Made by a program: the position numbers and the translations under genes | Source: Zygnema cylindricum | Taxonomy: Eukaryota > Streptophyta > Zygnematophyceae > Zygnematales > Zygnemataceae | Direction: 5' to 3' | Length of the DNA: 53,917 nt | Assembly: GCA_037447655.1 (NCBI GenBank) | Contig: JBBHKE010000083.1 | Coordinates: 269,961-323,877, forward strand | Notes under the pieces: generated by a model | Database searches by the model: none | What the model was told of the DNA's origin: nothing | Seen by the model: only the letters and a program-made list of their open reading frames with translations | Shown here: positions 44,290 to 53,917 of the stretch, one piece after another | Numbering within the stretch: the first letter of the stretch is position 1 | How the letters are laid out: each line of letters begins with the position of its first letter

Positions 44290-44595
44290 CATAGTTCAAA
44301 AGTAGGCGTTTTTATGATAGGCCTTTGGTCGGCGCCTTTATCGTAAGTTGTGTTATGGGCTTTTCATGTGATCTTCTCAGACCGCTACTTTAATCAGCGA
44401 CTGTCCGATCGTCCGAATCTGACGGTGTAAATAAGCATTTTTGGTCCGAATATTTTAATTGGTCCAATTTTTGGTCCAAATGTTTTAATTGGTCCGAATA
44501 GGTCCAAATACAGTATGGGTCTTAAGGTCATATTGTATGTTTTGCATACAATAGGCATATTGTATGGGCCTACTTTCACCTACTTTTGACCTATG
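44290..44595. mobile_element. CATAG-type hAT MITE, right arm only
   Basis: 306 bp, CATAGTTCAAAAGTAGGCG to CCTACTTTTGACCTATG. The flanks TTTTGTAG (44282-44289) and TTTCGTAG (44596-44603) are an 8 bp duplication with one change. The left arm is empty at about 592-599. Confidence 0.9.
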
Positions 44596-44952
44596 TTTCG
44601 TAGTCCTTACAATTGGACCAGGTGATCACAAATAAAAAATTAAAAAACGTCTTAGAGACTATGCCCCAAAGGTACAGATTGAACACGAATCACACTAGTT
44701 TTTTTCAAGCAAAAGCAAAAAATCATTGTTTTTGTGTCCAAGGGGGTGTGCCCATGTGTTAGTAAGGGTTTCTTTTTTGTCGTTTTCCTTTAAAATTGAA
44801 TGTGAGACTAGAAAATCTTTCACTTTACGTACAATTTGTAAAAACCATAGTACAATTAACGTCATCTTAAAACTTTGAATGTACTTCAATTACGGCGTCT
44901 TCCTCTGTTCGACCCATTGGAACTTGATGCCATTGTATAAATTAATGGTTTC

Positions 44953-45936
44953 TGTTAGGATATTTTTAGGTCTGATTAGTTTAAAACAAAATAGTAATAT
45001 AGCAAAGGCAGCCTGCCTCTTACTCTATTCTTAAGTCCCCACACTTGTTGCAGTTACTGAAGACTGGAGAGGGAGTTAGAGCCATGGTTGCCTAGGCTGT
45101 CCAATGAGACAGGGAGCAGTCCAGGATTGACTTACCAAAATGACTGGAAGGACCAAGGATTTGATCCTAGTACCTACTGTCCGTTGGAGTAGCCGGTAGC
45201 CGTTAGCGTTTGTCCTATAGTCTAGGAACTGTACTAGTAACTGTGCTAAGATATATAGGGTGTGATAAATACTTAAAGATGAGTCTGTAGAGAATGTGCT
45301 AGTAATTGTGCTGAGATATATAGGGTGTGATAAATACTTAAAGATGAGTCTGTAGAGAACTTCATTTAACTCAGCGAACAAACTTCATTGCATAGACTTA
45401 GTTGTATTTATAGTGGGAACCAAGGTAACGCACGAAACAAATGTACCGGACATTTGTTTCAACGGCTAGTATTAAAAGTCGGTCTGGATCGGACGGTCAT
45501 AATGGGAGCCGACATCGCGAAATGGCCGCTTTGGCGGTTTGCGGTCACAGCCACACCCGGTGACACATGGCATTGTCTCATTGATTAGCAACATCTGCGG
45601 AGAGCATTGGAACAAGTCTGGTTGTGACATGCGCCGACTTCTTGGCCATGCCATACAATGACTGAACAGAAAGTACTCTTGCAACAGTACCTTTCTATAG
45701 TGCACAGTCAATTGATTAGTGCCGTACATCAGAAGAAGGGGGTTTAGAGAGGGGTTTAGGACTTGTGCAAAACTTAGGTATCCGCCTCTCTCCCAGAGTG
45801 CATCTGTATAAAAGGTCATCTTTGACCATTCATAACTTACTACTCGGGGGAGCAAATTACTTCATTCTTTTTCTAGTGGGCTCACGGGAGTCTTATCTTC
45901 AATGGGAAGTAGCTAGTTCAATCTATTGTATGTCAG
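44953..45936 (-). repeat. Copia-type LTR in reverse orientation
   Basis: Reverse orientation of the family at 35751 and 48234. Its 3' end (TGTTAGG at 44953 on plus) pairs with 241 in the left arm. The 5' end is less certain; TGACATAC at about 45936 is the best candidate. No matching 5 bp duplication was found. It holds a 65 bp tandem duplication (45231-45295, 45296-45360). Confidence 0.65.
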
Positions 45937-46068
45937 CGTGACATACATTCTATATCAAACAAAAGGGGATCAGGGCTATCCCAGAGGCTTAGTGCAAGCT
46001 GCCAATTTTGAGGACCTACGGAGGTCTCATAATTAAAGGTTATGGGCCCACACTCTAGGGTGCCCATA

Positions 46069-46980
46069 TTTAAGGGAACTAGCTTCATACACTGGGAGAG
46101 TCTGATGACAGGAGCTCTGTGTGATAAAAGGTTTTGGGGGATAGTGAGTGGACGAGTAAGGCGTCCATTTAGTCTAGCCATTCGTCATAGGTTTGGAGGG
46201 AGCAAATTTACCAAAGATACACATCCAGCTCCATCGAAGGAGACAAAGAAGGGGGAAGTGATAGACAAAAGGAAAGAAAAGCAAAAAACAACACCAATAA
46301 CAACCAGTTCGGCATTCATGTCTCCGGTTCCGAGAAACGAGGAGAATGATATTGATTTCTGGGAGTATAATAACATGGCGGCAAAACATTTCATTCTACG
46401 ACATCTCACTCAAGGACTTGCATCTCCTCACTTGCAAGTAAAAAGGGCATCCGATCTATGGGAGGCACTCATGGATACGTACCAAAGTGGTGGTATTCAA
46501 CAGCAGCAGTAGGCAGATCAGAAAAAAAATGCATACGTTCACAATGTAGGGAAGATGCTAGATTTCTATAATGAGCTTGCAATACTCATTATGGAGTTAG
46601 AGAGTGCGGGAAAGGTATAAACTGGAAAATCAAAGGTTAACTGCTTACTCATGAAGTTACCCGATGAGTATGAGAATATAGTCAACCGTATACAAGATCT
46701 ACCGGACTCCAGGTGGACTTGGAATTCTGTGGTGGGGATGATCCTCGTCCGAGAGAATACAATTGAGATTCGAAGGGGAGGAAATAGTGGATAAGCCTTG
46801 GCGAACGGTGCCGATTGGAGGAACAAGGGAAGAAACCCCTTCGAAAACTATAGAGGAGGGGGACAAAAAAATCAATCCGATGAGTCAAACCGAGGGTTTC
46901 CGAGGGGCTCTGCCATTTTTGTAAGACACCAGGGCACTATATGACGGAGTGTTTGAAGCTAACTGAGCTTCGGCTAGTGG
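46069..46980 (+). pseudogene. Ty1/copia gag remnant
   Basis: Copia gag features: WESLMTGALCDKRFWGIVSG near 46096, a WEYNNMAAKHFILRHL block near 46360, and a complete CCHC knuckle CHFCKTPGHYMTEC near 46911. Stops and frame changes occur at 46510, 46618 and 46792. Not functional. Confidence 0.82.
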
Positions 46981-47149
46981 AGGGGCAGATCACTGGACCT
47001 TCGAAAGGGAAGAAAAAGGCACGAAAAAGGCACTTGTGATGCAGGTACATCAAGCAGAATCCGAGGACGAAGACGATGAGCTGTTGGATGAAGAGATGGA
47101 GATGAAGACAGAGGTCGAATTTTCACAAAAATAGAAATGTGCCTTTGGA

Positions 47150-49830
47150 GGTTTGATAGGTGAAACAGGTTGGATTGTGGATTTTAGGTGCTTCCATGCA
47201 CATGTGTAAAGGTAAACACATGTTCACAAAAATGAGAAAGATTCCCACAATAAACATAGAGTATTGGGATGGGAGGGTAATCACTACTACTTTGGCTGGA
47301 TCGGTAGATCTGAAAGTACTAGTAAAAGGAAAGACATCAATAGTTACATTCTCTGATGTGTTGTTTATTCCTGAGTTGAACAAAAACCTCATCTCAACAT
47401 CTGTGCTAGATGATAAGGGTTTTGAAATTAGCACTAGGAAAAGAACCTTTACTGCTAGCTTAGAGGAAGAAGTTTATTTCACAGCTGAAAAGGGCAGCCA
47501 AGGGATGTTTCGGATGATTCTAAGCAATGAAAAAAAGAAATTTTATTATGTTGGTGTTCATGATATAATGTTATGGCATAACAAACTTGGACATTTACAT
47601 TTAGACAAGTTAAAAGAAATGAAAAAAATAGGAGTAGAGGAAGGAATTCAACTTGGGGAAAGTGAGAACTTGAACGACTGTGGTGAGAGTGCTCAAGGTA
47701 AGTCCCACAACTTACCCTTCCCAAAAACAACCACTTATAAAGGAGAAAAGGTCCTAGATTTTGTACACACAGACATCTTGGGACCCGCAAAAGTGTCTTC
47801 ATGTAGAGGTAAAAGGTATATGTTGACCATCATTGATGACTGGTCTCGGTATTCGAGAGTGTATTTTCTGAAAGCCAAATCTGAGGCTCCATATTATTTG
47901 AAGGAGTACAGGGCATGAAGTGACAAACTCCATAGAACTCCAATCGAAAGAGTAAGGAATGACAACGTGGAGAATATACCTCCTATTAGTTTAAAGATGT
48001 TTTGAGAAGAGAGGGAGTACAACATCAAACGACAATTCCTAAAAATCCGGAGCAAAATGGTGTAGCCAAAAGGTTGAATAAGACAGTATGTGATAGTGCC
48101 AAGTGTATGCTACCAGATAAAAATATAGGAAAAAGGTTTTGGGCTGAGGCAATGAATTGTGGAAACTACCTCAAGAATAGAGTTCTTACTTCCGCAGTCA
48201 AAGGACAAACACCTTATGAGAGATGGACTGGTATGCAATTTCGTGTCCCCTATTGGACTACAGACTTTAGGAAGCCTCTAGATAGTTTTTGACCAACCCT
48301 TCTTCAGCTAGGATCACAGATAACCAAGTAGGCAAACAAGCAATCTCACAGCACCCCTTTGCAATTTGAACTCCTCGAAGTCCGCAGCAAAAGAAATCAC
48401 TGAAAACGCCCAACGAGGCGATTATTTATCAAGTGGCAAAGATGCCAATATATATACAAGCTCACTAGGAGAGAGGCGGCTACTTCCTAAATCTCCTAAG
48501 TCTTAAACCCCTCTCACAACCCCTATCTACTGATGTACGAACTAATCAAAGAACTGTAAGGTACAGAAAGGTATTGTGGCCGGTGTACTTTGTGTACGGT
48601 CTGTGTACGACTCGGCCATTGAGCGAACGCATGTCTCCTTTAGACTTGCCCTCATGCTCTCCGGGATTCCCGCTTCCCAATATTATCTTGCCACGTGGCG
48701 CCAGGTCATGTCAAGCCCGAAAACCGCCAAAGCAACCATTTTAAGATCTCGGCGATGATGCATGCCGTCGGATCCAAATCGGCTTTGAATACTAACCGTT
48801 GAAAATCAATGTCCGGTAAATTTGTTTCGTGTGGTTTCACGTTCCCACTATATTTTATATTGTTTCTATGTTACTTATCCGTATTTCCGTTAATCCGATT
48901 AGTGAACTCTGACATGTTTAAATACTAATCACACCCCATGTACTCTAACGGACTTCAACGACAGATCGGCTAAAGTTGAACGCTACGCCTCGCTCTGCCG
49001 GTCGGAGGTTCGAGTCGTGCCGGACTCAACCTTTTTGTTAGAAGTGACTTATGACCTACCTAAGGTTCTTTTTGTTATAAGTAACTTATGACCTGCCTAA
49101 GGTTTTGACCTGCCTAAGGAGCCAAGGCAACCATGGCTACACCACCCTCTCTTTCTTTCATGGACTACAACAAGTATAGGGGATGGAGGGAAGAGGTGGA
49201 GGCAGACTGCCTACGTTTTTCTTTTCTATTTTCAGTAAGCTACTTAGACCTAGAAAATACTTTATAAATTTAATAATTTAACATGGTAGAATACCAGATG
49301 TATCACACTTAAAGGCTTCGGTAGTCAAGTGTTTTGTCTAAGTACAAATCGGTCAGATGGGAAGTTAGATCCTAAAGGAAAACCAGGATACCTGCTAAGA
49401 TATGATTAAGATGTAAAAGGGTACAAAGTTTATGATCTTAGAAGAGAGGATATATTTCTAGTTAAGCACTTGGTAGTTATGGATGAAGGAAAATCTGTAG
49501 ATCCTTTTAAAAATACAAATCAGAATCAGATTTGAGTCTGAAAACTCTGTTGACTTTAAGCTTCCTAGCTATCTAGGTTTTTAAGAAGATGATAATCTTG
49601 CTAGTGCAAATCAGACCGAGGACTTTGAGCTTCCTAGCTATCCTGGTTTTTAAAAAGATGATAATCTTGCAGGTGCAAATCAGACCGACGAAGAACCAGC
49701 TGTGGATCCTCAAGAGATAACTCAACCAGAGACGGAAGACTTGATGGAGATAGATCTGGAACCAAGGGATAGGGGAGAAGCTGAAACTATTCGAAAAAAT
49801 CCACAAAATCCATCTATTCTAGCTCGGTTC
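47150..49830 (+). pseudogene. Ty1/copia pol remnant, split by a solo LTR, RT missing
   Basis: The protease active site is destroyed by a frameshift (WIVD then LGASMHMC, about 47170-47205). Next come the pre-integrase LWHNKLGHLHLDKL, the integrase DFVHTDILGP...IIDDWSRYS, and the NGVAKRLNKT region near 48055 (Lys where Glu is usual). The frame breaks at 48228 by LTR insertion and resumes at 49289 with RIPDVSHLKA and LDPKGKPGYLLRYD. A Glu/Asp-rich linker follows; RT and RNase H are not present, so it is 3' truncated. A 69 bp direct repeat lies at about 49552-49689. Confidence 0.85.
48234..49283 (+). mobile_element. Solo LTR inside copia pol
   Basis: 1050 bp, TGCAATTTCGTG to AATTTAACA, with 5 bp duplication TGGTA (48229-48233, 49284-49288). 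Removing it and one TGGTA restores the continuity of the copia linker, which confirms the boundaries. It contains a tRNA-like box B sequence GGTTCGAGTC near 49008. Confidence 0.88.
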
Positions 49831-50690
49831 CCCCCTTTTGTGTTAGCCCCTCTGTTGAATAGCAATCCAACCCCATCACTCGATGCATCTCCCTATCAAG
49901 TTCCTCTTTCTACCTCGCAACCTTGGATCAACCTTGCCCTCCTCTTCCACGGTATCGGTGTTTGTTCATCAAAATATGTCAAAGCGTGTGATTAGGATAT
50001 TTTGGCTCTTTCCCATTCCCAAAATGGGCCTCCTTTTAACAATCCCCCCACATAGTGGCAGACCTCTCGTAACGATTGGGATTTTGTCCATAACCTTACC
50101 ATGTTGGGGTGCTACTACATTGGTTACTCTCGACCACTGCTCTACTTTTTCATTCCTCGTCATCTTTGAGAATCTGTCGACGCACCTTTTTTTTGGCTTC
50201 CAGCAAATAATCAAGCAACGTGCTATTTGTTTTCCTATTCGATGCTGAAGTGTTACTTTGAATAAAATCAATTATAGAGTTGATTTCAAGAAAAAAATGA
50301 AGATGAGTTGGCATGATTTTGTTGTGGGCCAACGTGATAATAACGCCAAATTTGATAACCATGTAAGTTTCAAGCTGACAAAAAATGTGTTATGGTTCTT
50401 ACACCTTTTTCATACAGGTGGAAGATTTTATCGTTGCAGATTCAGTTTTGGAAAAAAAGCAAAGAGGTCTTTTCGTATGAAACGCCTGCATAAAATACCC
50501 GAAGAAAAAAGAATATGCACATAAAACAAATGTTGTGTTTAAATGCCTTGAGTGACTTTTATTTTCTAAAAAACACAAAACTGAAGAACATGTCAACCAT
50601 CAACAATCTCAAATTCATGATTGAAGCATAAAACAACGATTATTGTATTCATGTGAGAGATATGGCTTAGTTTTCTATTAAAGTGGCTAA
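49831..50690. other. Unassigned DNA
   Basis: No recognisable gene or repeat. Frames present are short and lack family motifs. Confidence 0.4.
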
Positions 50691-52250
50691 ACTTATTGGC
50701 ACATGTGAATAGGGATATCTCTCTTTATCTCTTTACTCCAAATCTAGGTCATACATGTCTTACCCAGAATCCTTTACACGAACTCCCCTTCCTCTTTCTC
50801 CATGTTATCATAGCCTCCTCGTGGCTGACACCCTTGGTCTTCTCTACTAATTTGAGATTAAAAAAGACAACTTCGTTGGCCCAGTTAGCTGTTATGTTGA
50901 CCAATTTCCCTCACATGAGTAGGCGAATGAGCATTAGGCAAAGATCCTTAGACCCTAATTCTTACCTTCAGAAGATAGGGATGACAACCCCAAATTGTTG
51001 CCACCATTTCCACTTCTTTGTAAAAGCTTTTGTTACCTCCCTCCTAAAGACACCCTCTAGTCAACGATATGTGGGCTTCGGCCTAGTTATCTACATTCGG
51101 TAACAACAAATCAAACCTAGTCTACAAGCCTTCCATGACATTCACATTTAAACAATGGTTATAGGCAACGCTTTGGTTATGGGGATCGCCTACCTAACCA
51201 ACTTCTTGCATGGGTGTGGTCATCATCTAAGAATAGGCCCTCCAAGCAATCCTTCACCACTAAAAAACTTTGGAGCATGAGAAAATTTATCGCAAACCTG
51301 GTCTCTCCAAGTTTAAAAAACCTGAAAGTAAAGAGCATGTTGAATGTGGGTGCACTCATATTATGAGTTGTGATAAACCTCAAAATTTGCTTTTCCTCTC
51401 GGACAAGAGCTAATATTAAAGCCATCTTGAGCCAATCATCCATCATCAGATCCAAGTCATGAGGAGGGCATGAGGTCTACGTGAGGGAAGGGTACTTACT
51501 CATGATCGGCAAGGTTGTTGCCTTGTTCATAAGATTAGAATCAGATAAAATGTGCATCACATGCTCCATCCCTACTGCAAGAAATCCCTTTTTCATCATC
51601 TTACGAACGTGTTCCACATCCTTGTACTCCCCACTAGTGTTAACCGGCATTAAAAACATGTCACCTTTCGAGGTCACCGTAAAATGTTAAGGAGATGCTT
51701 TTGATCAATATCTATCCAACCGTCTTTTGTGACATAAACACCGATGACTTTCTTGTCTCCATGTAGCTCGCCAAATCCTTACTCACTGTCGCCTTGGTCA
51801 CAGACAAGAGACGACTTCTTTTCCTGGCTTTGCGTTGCGTTAACTTATAAGAACCCCCTATCTCTGGAGTGTGCTGCATCGGTGCCTTGAAGTAGGGGTC
51901 CTCCAATAGTGTGAAAGGCAAGCCATTCATAAAGAAAGTCTTGGCCCACGATGCACCTATCTCCTTCTTGCTATGCTTATCGAAAGAATTTATTATTTTT
52001 GTTTGCACTCTTTGAACCTTAATGCTATAGCTAGACCCAACAAGACTTTCGGTGAGTCGATCTTGAGTGGGTATAACGCGCTCTTGGGAGCCAAGAGAAG
52101 CCTTCATGGTTTGCAATCCACTCAGCTTTGCCTTCACCTCATCTGGACATAAATATTAAGGCCTAATACCTCCACTTGTCACATTTCGAACAAGGTGGTT
52201 TCTAATCATGTTGGCCGGTGCATTATATTCAAAGTTGAGTAGACATCAAT
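50691..52250 (-). pseudogene. hAT/DUF659-type transposase remnant
   Basis: Minus-strand fragments in several frames follow the order of DUF659 hAT-like proteins. First a BED-finger tail (about 52140-52200, NVTSGGIRP...PDEVKAKL). Then a DUF659-like block WAKTFFMNGLPFTLLEDPYF (about 51930-51960), a VEHVRKMMKKG...ILSDSN block (about 51530-51620), CPPHDLDLMMDD (about 51440-51470), GETRFAINFLMLQS (about 51270-51320), and a C-terminal KKWKWWQQFG near 51010. Many stops and shifts. No terminal repeats identified. Confidence 0.7.
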
Positions 52251-53012
52251 GCACAACTTTTTGTCCCAATATAGATCACCCTTTGGAGCCTTAACATGCT
52301 CCCACTCAGGTCCTCAAACCACTGGTCCTCAAACCTTAGGCTTGGCTGCTTGTGGCGAGGTTCATGGAGGCTCTAAGGGCAACTTCAATGGCGGCTTTAA
52401 CGACGACTTCAATGGCGGCTTTAACGACGACTTCAATGGCGGCTTCGTAGTAACAAAGAACGTTGTAAACCCGTTCAAATTTCACTTCCAAAAATGACGC
52501 AACTTCTGTTTTTCCAAAATTTTCCCTACAACGAAAAGTATACAAAATTTACGGAAAGTTCAAAATGATGAAAAAATAATGAATATTCGTAAAAAAGTCA
52601 AAAAAGACACGAATGGGACATCATTGAGGAAAAAGCCAAAAATACCTTTATTTTAACACATACGCACACAACCTTAAAATAGCCTTAGAAACTTTAAAAT
52701 TGCGTTTACGCTAATTTGGGAACTTCTCAATTAATCTTAGCCACTTTATATTTTGTTCGTGAAAACTAGCATTATGTACGATAGATTTATCTTCTACAGA
52801 TCGTGGACGTCACACTACATTTCTACAACACTCAAGTGCAATCGCATGTCCGCGAGGGGTAAGTATTAGCACTATTCGCTGCCGGAAGTACAGTAGCGCG
52901 ATTATTAAGTGTGGACTTTTACGTTATTAAGTAATAATATTTAATTTACAACATAAGTTAGAGTAGAATAACCTAGAATACTGTTTGAAATTCTAATTTG
53001 TACATTTCGCAC
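52251..53012. other. Unassigned DNA with a small tandem repeat
   Basis: A roughly 24 bp unit (AATGGCGGCTTTAACGACGA + CTTC) is repeated about three times at 52385-52450. The remainder is AT-rich without a recognised gene. Confidence 0.5.
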
Positions 53013-53276
53013 CAGTTCAAAAGTAGGTGAAAGTACACCCATACAATATGCCTATTGTACGCAAAACATACAATATGACCTTAAGACCCATATTGTATTG
53101 GTCGCAAAATGAAAAAAAAAAGTAACAGGGTTGAGTTGCACATCGTTTGATAGAGAATTAAACGTCATCGGACGGTCGCTGATCAAAGTAGCAATCTAAG
53201 AAGATCACATGAAAAGCCCATAACACAACTTGAGCCTACCAAAGGCCTACCATATAACGCCTACTTTTGAACTATG
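53013..53276. mobile_element. CATAG-type hAT MITE
   Basis: 264 bp, CAGTTCAAAAGTAGG to CCTACTTTTGAACTATG-like end (ACGCCTACTTTTGAACTATG), with perfect 8 bp duplication TTTCGCAC (53005-53012, 53277-53284). Confidence 0.9.
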
Positions 53277-53284
53277 TTTCGCAC

Positions 53285-53917
53285 AGTTTTCAAAGCCACG
53301 AGTACATCATCCGGCAGATCCTGTCAGAACACGAAAGACGAAACTCATAGGGTTAGTGCCAGCTCAGCATATATCGCTCTAACCTAACACAATTTGGCGT
53401 TAGCTGCTAAAACTGGTGGTAATGCTTTTATAACGATGGGCAGTATAGAACGGAGGATCTCCACTAAAAGCAAAGTCTCATAGCTTACTGTCAAAGTTAC
53501 TGTTACATGGGCACACCGCCTAAGATTTCAGCCACGTGTCATTCGGCACGATACTTACTCTTGGAAACTCGAGGGGGCAGAAGTCGAATGACTTCCTGTA
53601 GCGCCACCTGGCATCAGCCTTGAATTCCCTCACGATTTTTGTACACTCACCTAAAAGAAGAAGAATTGACCAGAAGAATTACAGAAGTACAAAAAAATTG
53701 CCTTCATTTGTACTATTTTACACCAGATTTGTACTTCTCTACAGTGTTTAATTCTTTTACAAAAATTTGACACTTTGTCAACGACGTGATTTTTTTGTCG
53801 GCGCGCAATTCTATGACTGCTCGCATTTTCCCATTGAAACCGGGAGCCCTCCGTTTCGGTGTCGTGTCATAAATTAGTGATGACGACGGAGAAGAAAAAG
53901 GCGAAATTTGTATCCAC
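53285..53917. other. Unassigned DNA at right edge
   Basis: No gene, repeat or element recognised. Confidence 0.4.

Larger units (their letters stand above)
31068..45207. repeat. Right arm of large inverted duplication
   Basis: This arm is the reverse complement of 1-20047 and carries SMAP1, CMC4 and HMT on the plus strand. It has its own insertions: a MITE at 34032-34489, a solo LTR at 35751-36854, a hAT MITE at 44290-44595 and a 68 bp tandem duplication at 34931-35066. Its true outer end may lie beyond 45207, because the partner sequence leaves the window there. Confidence 0.93.

Noticed and set aside
1-45207. Arms as an active composite transposon or helitron
   Set aside because: No shared target duplication, terminal repeats or transposase at the arm ends. 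A segmental inverted duplication explains it better, though the left end is off the window.
48963-49025. Functional tRNA gene
   Set aside because: A box B-like match is present, but I could not fold a complete acceptor stem and T stem, and it sits inside an LTR. Kept only as a tRNA-like observation.

Overview
The window is nuclear DNA from a land plant. The evidence is spliced genes with GT-AG introns (and one GC-AG intron), plant-type gene families (homocysteine S-methyltransferase HMT, the two-domain DJ-1 homolog D, small acidic protein SMAP1, the mitochondrial twin-CX9C protein CMC4), Ty3 and Ty1 LTR retrotransposons, and many small TIR transposons. The DNA is AT-rich. I cannot name the species or choose between seed and non-seed plants from this window alone. 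There is no bacterial-style operon and no CRISPR array.

The dominant structure is a large inverted duplication. The left arm (about 1-20047, probably continuing off the left edge) and the right arm (about 31068-45207) are reverse complements, roughly 90-95% identical by eye outside insertions. Each arm carries the same three genes in the same relative order: SMAP1, CMC4, then HMT. In the left arm they are on the minus strand (19732 down to 2494). In the right arm they are on the plus strand (31356 up to 42410). All six copies have open frames and conserved splice sites. The 11 kb spacer (20.05-31.07 kb) holds a single-copy, seven-exon DJ-1D gene on the minus strand. Its introns are packed with degenerate tandem arrays, several built from copies of the gene's own splice junctions.

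The arms have aged separately. The left arm gained a three-level nest: a 780-bp-class hAT element, with a CATAG-type hAT MITE inside it, with a 6.8 kb Ty3/gypsy element inside that. The right arm gained a 1.1 kb solo copia-type LTR, a 458 bp TA-flanked MITE, a 306 bp hAT MITE and a 68 bp tandem duplication. For each larger insertion the other arm preserves the empty site, so boundaries and target-site duplications can be read directly.

From 45 kb to the right end the DNA is transposon debris: a reverse-oriented LTR, a decayed Ty1/copia gag-pol split by another solo LTR, a minus-strand remnant of a hAT/DUF659 transposase, and another CATAG MITE. The host genes are not an obvious pathway. They are ordinary housekeeping genes (methionine metabolism, mitochondrial import, auxin response/COP9, glyoxalase-type detoxification) whose dosage and promoters were changed by the inverted duplication.
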